From an uncultured Saprospirales bacterium (GTDB taxonomy: Bacteria > Bacteroidota > Bacteroidia > Chitinophagales > Saprospiraceae): DNA of 9,913 bases. Shown here piece by piece: positions 1 to 6,011 of this stretch. The DNA lies in NCBI GenBank assembly GCA_937926355.1, contig CALAZP010000301.1, forward strand, positions 1 to 9,913. Direction: 5' to 3'. Made by a program: the position numbers and the translations under genes. Position 1 is the stretch's first letter, and every line of letters starts with the position of its first letter. The notes below the pieces were generated by a model. The model made no database searches. It was given only the letters and a program-made list of their open reading frames with translations, and was not told the origin of the DNA.

Positions 1-24
1 TAGGGATCTTCTTTTTTCTTTCAT
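1..24 (-). CDS. N-terminus of a leftward gene, cut by the window edge
   Basis: On the minus strand an ATG at 24-22 opens a frame that stays open to the edge of the window and encodes MKEKRRSL. Only eight codons are visible, so no family can be named. The case for a real gene is its context: a good Bacteroidota-type promoter (TTGACA plus TACTTTTG) points leftward and ends about 20 bases before this ATG, and two copies of a 21-base repeat cover that promoter. The leader would be about 15 bases long, short but not unusual in this phylum. The lysine/arginine-rich start would suit a cytoplasmic protein such as a regulator, but that is a guess. The ATG could also be a chance match with the real start further left. 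Confidence 0.4.
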
Positions 25-28
25 TTTT

Positions 29-49
29 TGTCAAGTTTTATTTACAAAA
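29..49. repeat. 21-bp direct repeat, copy 1 (operator-like)
   Basis: This is an exact copy of the sequence at 70-90, 41 bases away start to start, or about four helical turns. Inside it is a near-palindrome, TGTCAA-GTTTTA-TTTACA (29-46), with one mismatch between the six-base arms. This copy covers the -7 element and predicted start point of the leftward promoter. Exact repetition, dyad symmetry and near-integral helical spacing are what one expects of paired operators for a dimeric DNA-binding protein. The binding protein cannot be identified here. Confidence 0.6.
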
Positions 50-75
50 GTAACGGGAAAAGTAAAAAATGTCAA
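45..75 (-). promoter_or_regulatory. Predicted leftward Bacteroidota promoter
   Basis: Read on the minus strand, TTGACA (75-70) is followed after 17 bases by TACTTTTG (52-45), a full match to the Bacteroidota -7 consensus TAnnTTTG. Counting from the TTG, the spacer is 20 bases, within the range reported for this type of promoter. Transcription would start near position 38-40 and run leftward into the partial gene. Both elements overlap copies of the 21-base direct repeat, so the promoter is probably controlled by whatever binds that repeat. The motif match is seen directly; the activity is inferred. Confidence 0.5.
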
Positions 76-90
76 GTTTTATTTACAAAA
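70..90. repeat. 21-bp direct repeat, copy 2 (operator-like)
   Basis: Second exact copy of the repeat at 29-49, with the same internal dyad (70-87). Its left end supplies the TTGACA element of the leftward promoter when read on the minus strand. It lies about 80 bases upstream of the SulP start, so a bound regulator could in principle also affect the rightward gene, although no rightward promoter overlaps it. Confidence 0.6.
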
Positions 91-125
91 AATGATTTAT
101 TGGTTTTTTTAAGATTAATAATACA

Positions 126-155
126 GCCGATAAAATAAGGAATGCTATTTTCGGC
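126..155 (+). other. Possible stem-loop before the SulP gene
   Basis: GCCGA (126-130) pairs with TCGGC (151-155). After a two-base bulge, AAAT (133-136) can pair with ATTT (147-150), leaving a loop of about ten bases. The structure ends 17 bases before the SulP ATG, so it would lie in the leader of any transcript starting upstream. There is no following T-run, so it is not a usual terminator. It could be a leader hairpin, a protein-binding dyad or chance. Confidence 0.25.
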
Positions 156-172
156 CTTCCAAATAAATAAGC

Positions 173-1747
173 ATGAAAAAATATTTTAACCTTTTTGATT
201 TCCAGCAAAAAGTTGACTATAAAACAGAGGTACTTTCTGGTCTTACTGTTGCTTTGGCATTAGTTCCGGAGGCCGTTGCCTTCGCATTATTGGCTGGACT
301 ATCGCCCCTAACTGGATTGTATGCAGCTTTTATAATGGGGTTGGTGACTTCGATATTAGGGGGGCGGCCTGGAATGATTTCGGGAGCTACTGGTGCCGTG
401 GCTGTCGTATTTACCGGATTAATCGCTGAATTAAAATTAAATAGTCCTCATATTTCCATTGATGAAATTACTCAGTATGTATTTGTTACGGTCATTCTTG
501 CTGGGATCCTTCAATTATTGGCAGGGTTTTTCAAATTGGGGAAATTAATGCGGTTGGTTCCCCATCCTGTAATTTTTGGTTTTGTTAATGGATTGGCGGT
601 TATCATATTTATGGCACAAATTCCGCAATTTACCATAGACAGTACCGATCCAGAAGCACCCTGGATGCAAGGATCATCCCTATATATTTTTGCTGGATTG
701 GTGGCATTATCCATTGCCATTATATGGGGCTTGCCTAAGATTACCAAAGTAATACCTGCCGGATTAGCTGCCATTTTGGTAGTATTTGGTATAGTTTATT
801 TCGCTGATTTAGATACCTCAACGGTAGGGGACATTGCTGCTGTTGGAGGAGGATTCCCAATTCCTGCTATCCCCAACATCGATTGGAGTGTTGAAACTTT
901 TATGTTGATTTTGCCCTATTCTGTTATAGTTGCTGGCGTTGGTCTCATTGAAAGTCTTTTAACCCTTAATATCATAGATGAGATTACGGAGACTAGGGGT
1001 AGGGGCAACAAGGAAGCTGTAGCGCAGGGAACTGCTAATATTTTATCAGGTTTTTTCTTGGGTATGGGCGGTTGCGCTATGCTGGGCCAAAGTTTAATTA
1101 ACATATCTTCTGGTTCTAGAGCGAGGTTATCTGGAATAGTTGCCGCCGTGATGCTTTTGATCTTTGTAATGTTTGGTGCTGAAATTATCGAAAAACTTCC
1201 CATGGCTGCATTAACGGGATTGATGATTATGGTTGCTGTAGGAACCTTTGAATGGGCCAGCATTAGGACCATTAACAAAATGCCCAAATCTGATATTTTC
1301 GTGATGTTCATGGTGACTTTGGTAACGATATTCTTACATAATTTAGCTTTGGCGGTACTCTTGGGTGTCATTATTTCCGCTTTGGTTTTTGCCTGGGACA
1401 ATGCCAAGCGAATTAGAGCGAGAAAACATATAGATGAGCATGGAGTAAAACACTATGAGATATACGGACCATTATTTTTTGGTTCCATTGCTGCATTTAA
1501 TGAGAAATTTGATGTGGTCAATGATCCAGATGAAGTCATCATCGATTTTTATGAAAGCAGGGTGGTGGACATGTCAGCAGTGGAGGCATTAAATAAGATT
1601 ACAGAACGGTATCAAAAATATGGTAAAAAGGTGCACCTAAAGCACCTCAGTCCTGATTGTAGAAAATTACTCAGTAATGCGGATGATATTATCGAGGTCA
1701 ATGTGCTAGAAGATCCCACTTATAAAGTAATGACAGATACCGTTTAA
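173..1747 (+). CDS. SulP-family inorganic anion transporter with STAS domain
   Basis: This 524-residue inner-membrane protein belongs to the SulP (SLC26-like) family, whose members carry sulfate, bicarbonate or related anions and often work as cation or proton symporters. The N-terminal half shows the family signature: an ALVPEAVAFALLAG segment in the first membrane region, then GLYAAF and the glycine-rich GGRPGMISGATGAV stretch around residues 63-77. Hydrophobic segments continue to about residue 415, with a GGCAMLGQSLIN motif in the middle. From about 425 to the end is a cytoplasmic STAS domain, with the conserved loop DFYESRVVDMSA (D466, S468; this serine position is phosphorylated in some STAS proteins). 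Length is normal and the gene looks intact. The substrate cannot be read from the sequence: sulfate and bicarbonate are both possible, and no carbonic anhydrase or sulfate-assimilation gene lies beside it. The gene stands alone between the leftward partial gene and a convergent neighbour and ends at a strong hairpin. Confidence 0.95.
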   Translation: MKKYFNLFDFQQKVDYKTEVLSGLTVALALVPEAVAFALLAGLSPLTGLYAAFIMGLVTSILGGRPGMISGATGAVAVVFTGLIAELKLNSPHISIDEITQYVFVTVILAGILQLLAGFFKLGKLMRLVPHPVIFGFVNGLAVIIFMAQIPQFTIDSTDPEAPWMQGSSLYIFAGLVALSIAIIWGLPKITKVIPAGLAAILVVFGIVYFADLDTSTVGDIAAVGGGFPIPAIPNIDWSVETFMLILPYSVIVAGVGLIESLLTLNIIDEITETRGRGNKEAVAQGTANILSGFFLGMGGCAMLGQSLINISSGSRARLSGIVAAVMLLIFVMFGAEIIEKLPMAALTGLMIMVAVGTFEWASIRTINKMPKSDIFVMFMVTLVTIFLHNLALAVLLGVIISALVFAWDNAKRIRARKHIDEHGVKHYEIYGPLFFGSIAAFNEKFDVVNDPDEVIIDFYESRVVDMSAVEALNKITERYQKYGKKVHLKHLSPDCRKLLSNADDIIEVNVLEDPTYKVMTDTV

Positions 1748-1752
1748 TTTAG

Positions 1753-1791
1753 AAGTCCCATCCTTTTGTAAATTAAAAAAGGATGGGACTT
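1753..1791. terminator. Hairpin terminator shared by convergent genes
   Basis: The arms AAGTCCCATCCTTTT (1753-1767) and AAAAGGATGGGACTT (1777-1791) are perfect 15-base reverse complements around a nine-base loop. The hairpin starts five bases after the SulP stop and lies 12 bases from the stop of the convergent gene at 1804. The stem ends in A/T-rich pairs next to the loop, and neither side has a long T-run after the stem. It is best read as a bidirectional terminator or 3'-end protecting hairpin for both transcripts. Confidence 0.85.
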
Positions 1792-1803
1792 AGCTATTGT
1801 ATA

Positions 1804-2496
1804 TTAATAATCAGCGACTCGAACCATCATAACGGTATTTACGACTGTTCTAATTCCTGCAACAGATTTGGAAAACTCAGCAAAAAGCGGATCACTAAAC
1901 ATCTCTTTGGTATTAGAAAGAGCTGTTTTTATGTCCGGAGCACCCATCCATACAAAATGGGAGTAATCTTTGTTTTTACCAACAATAGGGTAGCCAAGTC
2001 CAACAGAATTTTCCATTCCTAATTTCTCGGTCATTTGGGTGGTAAAATTTTGGAAATTTTCCACATATACCGCAGGATTTGTTACATCCATTTGATAAAT
2101 CATGAAAACATTATCATCATTCCAATCATTTCCGTTCCACCAAGCAGGTGTATTCAAGGTTTGAGAAACGTCTACCGTGAAATCTCGCATTTTTCTATCC
2201 CAGATTAATTGAGCCTCTGTAGATTGACCATAAGACATAAAAGCTTGCTCAAATGCAGCTTCATCTGGGAAGCACAACTGAATCATATGAGTAGATTCCG
2301 AAGTTCCGTTGGGTAATATAGCAAACAGAGATACTGTTGCTTGAATATTTTTTCTCCAATCGGAATTCTTCATTTCATTCATGGCAGAAACAACCATTTC
2401 AGGTTCTTCAGCTTTGAATTCAAAAAATAGACAATATTGAGCATTAATGCTCAGTGCACTGACGATAAACAATGTGGTTAAAATTAAATTTTTCAT
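1804..2496 (-). CDS. Exported protein of unknown function, two similar halves
   Basis: This 230-residue protein starts with a clear Sec signal peptide (lysine, hydrophobic core, SINA before Q20), so it is exported, probably to the periplasm. I do not recognise a named family with certainty. The mature part looks like two repeats of a ferredoxin-like alpha+beta unit, about residues 21-112 and 129-225. Each begins with an aromatic-rich strand (YCLFFEF; VFMIYQM), continues with an acidic helix, then a loop with a glycine and a 'SxH' or 'YSH' strand (H70 and H180 in matching places), then a helix rich in Ala and Phe. This resembles duplicated dimeric alpha/beta-barrel (ABM- or NIPSNAP-like) proteins, which is inference from pattern only. 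A tryptophan-rich linker (AWWNGNDW, 118-125) joins the halves. No catalytic motif is evident. It is monocistronic, converging on the SulP gene and divergent from alkB. Confidence 0.88.
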   Translation of the reverse strand: MKNLILTTLFIVSALSINAQYCLFFEFKAEEPEMVVSAMNEMKNSDWRKNIQATVSLFAILPNGTSESTHMIQLCFPDEAAFEQAFMSYGQSTEAQLIWDRKMRDFTVDVSQTLNTPAWWNGNDWNDDNVFMIYQMDVTNPAVYVENFQNFTTQMTEKLGMENSVGLGYPIVGKNKDYSHFVWMGAPDIKTALSNTKEMFSDPLFAEFSKSVAGIRTVVNTVMMVRVADY

Positions 2497-2537
2497 TTTG
2501 AATAGTTTTTTTAAAATAAAAATTACATAATTGCAAC

Positions 2538-2545
2538 CAAAAATA
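2538..2545 (-). promoter_or_regulatory. Possible -7 element for the exported two-repeat protein
   Basis: On the minus strand TATTTTTG (2545-2538) matches the Bacteroidota -7 consensus TAnnTTTG and lies 41 bases upstream of the ATG at 2496. No TTG or TTTG element is visible at the right distance further upstream, where the DNA is almost pure A/T. In such AT-rich DNA the match could be chance. Confidence 0.3.
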
Positions 2546-2617
2546 TAAAAATAAATTTAAAACTAATATTAAATAAATGTGAATAACATTAATTGAATTA
2601 AGTCCATTACTCTGTGG

Positions 2618-2645
2618 TTTGCTATCAGAAAAATGAATATTTTTG
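2618..2645 (+). promoter_or_regulatory. Predicted promoter of the alkB-sulfatase unit
   Basis: TATTTTTG (2638-2645) is a full match to TAnnTTTG, with TTTG at 2618-2621 upstream; the 16-base spacer is slightly shorter than usual. The start point would fall near 2650-2652, giving a very short leader and favouring the ATG at 2668 over the one at 2659. An inverted repeat, CTATCA (2622-2627) and TGATAG (2644-2649), brackets the spacer and -7 element and could be an operator. Confidence 0.45.
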
Positions 2646-2649
2646 ATAG
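2622..2649. repeat. Inverted repeat over the alkB -7 element
   Basis: CTATCA at 2622-2627 and TGATAG at 2644-2649 are perfect six-base reverse complements. The symmetry continues inward with AAA (2629-2631) opposite TTT (2640-2642) after one mismatch. The element spans the predicted -7 box and ends at the predicted transcription start, a classic position for a repressor site. It could also be an AT-rich coincidence. Confidence 0.35.
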
Positions 2650-2667
2650 AGGTAAAATATGGTAATC

Positions 2668-3729
2668 ATGTTAAAAGATCTCAAGTACTTATTCGCCTAC
2701 ACCATTCCAGCTTCTGCTTATCTTTCTTTCATTTCTACAGGCATAGGCACCTATTCTTCGGTTATTTTTGCTTTTATGGTCATTCCCATTCTAGATCTTA
2801 TTGCGGGAGAGACTAAAGAAAATCTATCTGAAGAGGATGCATCCTATAAAAAGACTAAATGGATATTTGATTTGATGCTTTATTTGAATGTGCCATTGGT
2901 TTTTGGACTTCTTTATTTTGTACTAATGAAAGTTCATACACAAACTTATAATAACTATGAACTGGTAGGATTGGCATTGAGTAGTGGCATTCTTTTAGCT
3001 ACAAATGGTATCAATGTGGCTCATGAATTAGGTCACCGAAAACCTTATTTCGAAAGATTTTTGAGTAAGATATTATATATTCCCTGTTTGTATATGCACT
3101 TTTATATTGAGCATAATTTTGGCCACCATCTGCATGTAGCTACACCTAAGGATGGGGCTACTGCTCGATATAAGCAAACTTTATATTCCTTTTGGCTGAC
3201 TTCAGTTTGCCGACAGTACCTTAGCGCTTGGAAAATTCAAATGCAGTTATTAAAACGCAATGGATGGTCGTTTTTTTCGGTCAAGAATGATATGCTCTGG
3301 TACAGTATTATTCAGCCTCTTTATCTATTGACTGTATATTTAGTCTTTTCGTGGTGGGTGATGTGTTTTGCAGCAATTATAGGAGTCGTTGCATTTTTAT
3401 TTTTAGAAAGCATCAACTATATCGAGCACTACGGTTTGAGGCGATTCAAAACCCCTTCGGGAAAATATGAATTAGTACAACCTCACCACTCCTGGAATTC
3501 AAATTTCAATATAGGTCGAATCACCCTTTATGAATTAACGCGGCATAGTGATCACCATTATAAAGCAAGTAAAAAATACCAATTACTAAATAGTTACGAA
3601 GAAAGTCCCACCTTACCATTAGGGTATCCTTCTTCCATCCTGTTGAGCTTGGTACCCCCTCTTTGGTTTTGGGTCATGAACCCCAGGGTTCCAGAAAATA
3701 TGAAAAAGGGGGTGGTAGAGGTAAACTAA
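2668..3729 (+). CDS. alkB: Alkane 1-monooxygenase (AlkB-type membrane di-iron hydroxylase)
   Basis: The family hydroxylates medium-chain alkanes or similar terminal alkyl groups to primary alcohols in the inner membrane, using O2 and electrons delivered by rubredoxin and rubredoxin reductase, neither of which is in this window. All signature histidine motifs are present (numbering from 2668): HELGHR at 119-124, EHNFGHH at 148-154 followed by HVATPKDGATAR, NYIEHYGLRR with H254, QPHHSWNSN with H273/H274, and LTRHSDHH with H293, H296 and H297. The EHYG motif separates AlkB from ordinary desaturases and, together with the others, supports AlkB over XylM-like relatives. Hydrophobic segments fill the N-terminal third and about residues 210-250. 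The 353 residues are near the usual size, without a fused rubredoxin. I chose ATG 2668 (MLKDLKYL) because the predicted promoter leaves almost no leader before the in-frame ATG at 2659. The sulfatase gene follows 14 bases after the stop, implying co-transcription. The natural substrate is not shown by the sequence. Confidence 0.94.
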   Translation: MLKDLKYLFAYTIPASAYLSFISTGIGTYSSVIFAFMVIPILDLIAGETKENLSEEDASYKKTKWIFDLMLYLNVPLVFGLLYFVLMKVHTQTYNNYELVGLALSSGILLATNGINVAHELGHRKPYFERFLSKILYIPCLYMHFYIEHNFGHHLHVATPKDGATARYKQTLYSFWLTSVCRQYLSAWKIQMQLLKRNGWSFFSVKNDMLWYSIIQPLYLLTVYLVFSWWVMCFAAIIGVVAFLFLESINYIEHYGLRRFKTPSGKYELVQPHHSWNSNFNIGRITLYELTRHSDHHYKASKKYQLLNSYEESPTLPLGYPSSILLSLVPPLWFWVMNPRVPENMKKGVVEVN

Positions 3730-3743
3730 TAAACCCAATCTGG

Positions 3744-5174
3744 ATGATGTTGAGAATAATTTTTGTTTGCATAGGATTGATAGGGTACATAAAATCCATT
3801 AAGGCCCAGGAGAAGCAATTGCCATTACGTCCTAATTTCATTATAGTATTCGTTGATGATATGGGATATGGCGATTTAAGTTGCTATGGACATCCCACTA
3901 TTCATACCCCTAATTTGGATAGAATGGCTTATGAAGGACAGAAGTGGACTAATTTTTATGTTGGAGCCAGTGTATGCACGCCTAGTAGAGCTGCATTAAT
4001 GACTGGAAGGTTACCAGTAAGAAGTGGGTTGGCAAGTGGGGAAGCAAGGGTACTATTTCCTAATTCTATTAATGGGATGCCAGCGAGTGAAATTACATTA
4101 GCGGAACAATTAAAAGAGGCGGGTTATGCAACGGGTATGGTAGGCAAATGGCATTTAGGTCATAAAACTGAATTTCTTCCTACCAATCATGGATTTGATA
4201 GTTATTATGGCATTCCATATTCAAATGATATGGATATGATAAAAGGCTTGGGACCAGATGTGGGTTATTGGGATTTGTGGACCGAAAGGTATGAAGAAGT
4301 AAAATCTTCTTTTTTCAATTTGCCCTTATTGCGCGACACCTTAGTTGTAGAGCGACCTGTTGATCAAACCACTTTGACCAACCGCTATACTAAAGAAGCT
4401 ATTGCTTTTGTCAAGCAAAATAAGGATAAGCCGTTTTTTTTATATCTGGCCCACAATCTTCCCCATGTTCCCTTATTTACATCAGACGATTTCAAGGGAA
4501 GCAGTAAACGGGGATTATATGGTGATGTAGTGGAAGAAATTGACCACGGAATGGGTCAATTATTGGAGGTGTTAAAAGAGGAAGGGTTAGATGAAAGCAC
4601 TATTGTTGTATTCACCTCTGATAATGGGCCTTGGTTACCTACAGAAATATCTGGTGGAACAGCGGGAATGTTGAGAGATGGCAAAGGAACTACCTGGGAA
4701 GGGGGAATGAGAGTACCAGCTATTTTTTGGGGACCTGGAATAATACATCCCAAGATGGTGATGGATATGGGGACCACAATGGATTTATTTCCCACTTTTA
4801 CCGCGTTAGCGGGTCATTCTATACCTGAAGATCGGGTAATGGATGGAGTGGATCTTAGTCCCGTACTTTTGAAAGGGGAAGCAGGTGATCGAGAAGTTGT
4901 CTGGTACTATCGGGGAAGAACTTTGTTTGCCGCTAGGGTAGGAGCATATAAGGCACATTTTATAACCCAATCTGCCTACCAAGGGGATAATCAAAGAGTG
5001 GTTCATGAAACTCCTCTTTTGTACAATATAGAAGAGGATCCTGGAGAGCGATTCGATATTAGTGGCAAATTTCCTGAGGTGGTTCAGCAAATAATGGAAT
5101 GGAGGGAAGGTCACCAAGCGAGCATGGTCATGGGGCCAGATTTGTTGAAAGATAGGGTATGGGCGGATAAATAA
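3744..5174 (+). CDS. Exported arylsulfatase A-type sulfatase (formylglycine, Cys type)
   Basis: This enzyme of the S1 sulfatase family hydrolyses a sulfate ester. Starting at ATG 3744 (or the adjacent ATG 3747) gives 476 residues and a clean signal peptide ending near KAQ. A longer in-frame start at 3663 would put 27 charged residues before the signal and overlap alkB, so I reject it. Key residues (numbering from 3744): the metal-binding pair D38-D39 in VDDMGYGD; C78 in CTPSRAALMTGR, the cysteine that a formylglycine-generating enzyme converts; R82; K135 and H137 in GKWHLGH; H241 in HVPLF; D293-N294 in TSDNGPW; and K314 in DGKGTTWEGG. The active site is therefore complete. The C-terminal part (YYRG...YKAHF) resembles eukaryotic-like arylsulfatase A and GALNS relatives. 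The modifying enzyme is not in the window. The gene directly follows alkB, with a convergent gene 42 bases beyond its stop. The substrate is unknown: a polysaccharide sulfate is usual in this phylum, but the alkB partner raises the possibility of a sulfated lipid. Confidence 0.96.
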   Translation: MMLRIIFVCIGLIGYIKSIKAQEKQLPLRPNFIIVFVDDMGYGDLSCYGHPTIHTPNLDRMAYEGQKWTNFYVGASVCTPSRAALMTGRLPVRSGLASGEARVLFPNSINGMPASEITLAEQLKEAGYATGMVGKWHLGHKTEFLPTNHGFDSYYGIPYSNDMDMIKGLGPDVGYWDLWTERYEEVKSSFFNLPLLRDTLVVERPVDQTTLTNRYTKEAIAFVKQNKDKPFFLYLAHNLPHVPLFTSDDFKGSSKRGLYGDVVEEIDHGMGQLLEVLKEEGLDESTIVVFTSDNGPWLPTEISGGTAGMLRDGKGTTWEGGMRVPAIFWGPGIIHPKMVMDMGTTMDLFPTFTALAGHSIPEDRVMDGVDLSPVLLKGEAGDREVVWYYRGRTLFAARVGAYKAHFITQSAYQGDNQRVVHETPLLYNIEEDPGERFDISGKFPEVVQQIMEWREGHQASMVMGPDLLKDRVWADK

Positions 5175-5216
5175 ATCTGTTTATTCAATGGACCCTAGGT
5201 AAAAAATCTATAATTA

Positions 5217-5765
5217 TTATGGGTATTCAACTTCAAAAAGAATTTCATTTTTTCTATTCATCAATTTATAAGGTGAATTATAAACCAATAGGAGCGGAGA
5301 ACTTTTAATAGTTAGTTGGTGCTTTTCTGCTATGGCTTTTAGGGTATCTGTTGCTTTGCGAACTACCTTATTCATTGCATATCCACCGAAACCCAAGGCA
5401 ATGAAATAACCTGAATGGGATTCATAAACTTCAACCATAGAAGAGTTAGAAGAAGGGGTATTGGAGTGGTTCATATCTTTAGGTAGGACGAATTCCATCA
5501 CTTCTTCTCCTTGATTATCTTTACTCATATAAACAGGGGTGGTCATGGCGATTTTTTGATTGGTTTCGTTGTTACCAGAAATGTAATTGAATAATGCTCC
5601 AAATCCATTAGGTCTTGAAGATTTAATCTTCATTACTGGAGGATAGTAGCGCAACTCAGCTTCGTCTATATTCTGAATAATTTCAAAGGTTTGAGTCTCG
5701 TATTTTTGTGCCATGATGGTGGAGATAAATAGAATGCTAATGAGAAATGTAAAGTTTTTTTTCAT
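5217..5765 (-). CDS. Exported SOUL/HBP-family (haem-binding-like) protein
   Basis: This 182-residue protein has a signal peptide (MKKNFTFLISILFISTIMAQ) and then a single SOUL domain over the rest of the chain. Family hallmarks include YETQTFEIIQNIDEAELRYY near the start of the domain, a glycine-aromatic FGALFNYISGNN stretch, IAMTTPVYM around residues 72-80, an EFVLPKDM strand, and a LVYNSPYKLMNRKNEILFEV end. Vertebrate SOUL/p22HBP proteins bind haem or porphyrins, but the haem-binding histidine of SOUL is not conserved across the family, and bacterial members are poorly characterised. Haem binding here is therefore a family-based guess. It is probably periplasmic. The gene is monocistronic, converging on the sulfatase gene and divergent from the PhoPQ-related gene. 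A short hairpin sits directly before its ATG. Confidence 0.92.
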   Translation of the reverse strand: MKKNFTFLISILFISTIMAQKYETQTFEIIQNIDEAELRYYPPVMKIKSSRPNGFGALFNYISGNNETNQKIAMTTPVYMSKDNQGEEVMEFVLPKDMNHSNTPSSNSSMVEVYESHSGYFIALGFGGYAMNKVVRKATDTLKAIAEKHQLTIKSSPLLLVYNSPYKLMNRKNEILFEVEYP

Positions 5766-5780
5766 AGTTTCTTTGAAACT
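5766..5780 (-). other. Small hairpin directly before the SOUL-gene start codon
   Basis: AGTTTC (5766-5771) and GAAACT (5775-5780) form a perfect six-base stem with a three-base loop that touches the ATG at 5765-5763. In the leftward mRNA this would put the ribosome entry region in a weak hairpin. It could tune translation or simply be chance in AT-rich DNA. Confidence 0.25.
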
Positions 5781-5819
5781 TTTTCTAAAAACAGCTAATA
5801 GGATTTAAAATACAAAAAA

Positions 5820-5840
5820 TATAGTAAAATAACTACTATA
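5820..5840. repeat. 7-bp inverted repeat in the divergent spacer
   Basis: TATAGTA (5820-5826) and TACTATA (5834-5840) are perfect reverse complements with a seven-base gap. The element lies 55 bases upstream of the SOUL ATG and about 170 bases upstream of the PhoPQ-related gene. Its size and symmetry suit a regulator site, but all but two of its arm positions are A/T pairs. The rest of the 246-base spacer (5766-6011) holds no gene. Confidence 0.3.
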
Positions 5841-5955
5841 GGATGATGGAATTACTTGGTTTCCAATTACCATCTTTTTTAATAAATAATTTAAAATCAA
5901 TTCAATAGATGGTTACTCAAATCCAAAAAAGATAAACTGCTTTATATAGAATATA

Positions 5956-5963
5956 TAATTTTG
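5956..5963 (+). promoter_or_regulatory. Possible -7 element for the PhoPQ-related gene
   Basis: TAATTTTG (5956-5963) fully matches TAnnTTTG and would start transcription near 5969, giving a leader of roughly 40 bases before the ATG at 6012. No TTG is present 17-23 bases upstream, so only half of the promoter signature is seen. Confidence 0.35.
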
Positions 5964-6011
5964 GCATAATCTGCTATATTTAATAAACATTATTAGACTA
6001 AATCTCACCTC

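Noticed and set aside
29..90. Start of a CRISPR array
   Set aside because: There are only two copies of 21 bases with a 20-base AT-rich gap that holds a promoter element, and no cas genes. An operator pair explains it better.
916..1407. 163-codon open frame on the minus strand
   Set aside because: It lies wholly inside the SulP gene, and its composition mirrors the antisense of membrane segments. It has no domain, signal or promoter.
3663..3743. Upstream in-frame start for the sulfatase overlapping alkB
   Set aside because: It would put 27 charged residues ahead of an obvious signal peptide. ATG 3744 gives the normal N-terminus and a normal operon gap.
5175..5216. Possible terminator between the sulfatase and SOUL genes
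   Set aside because: There is only a very short CCTAGG palindrome followed by an A-run, too small to support a stem-loop terminator.
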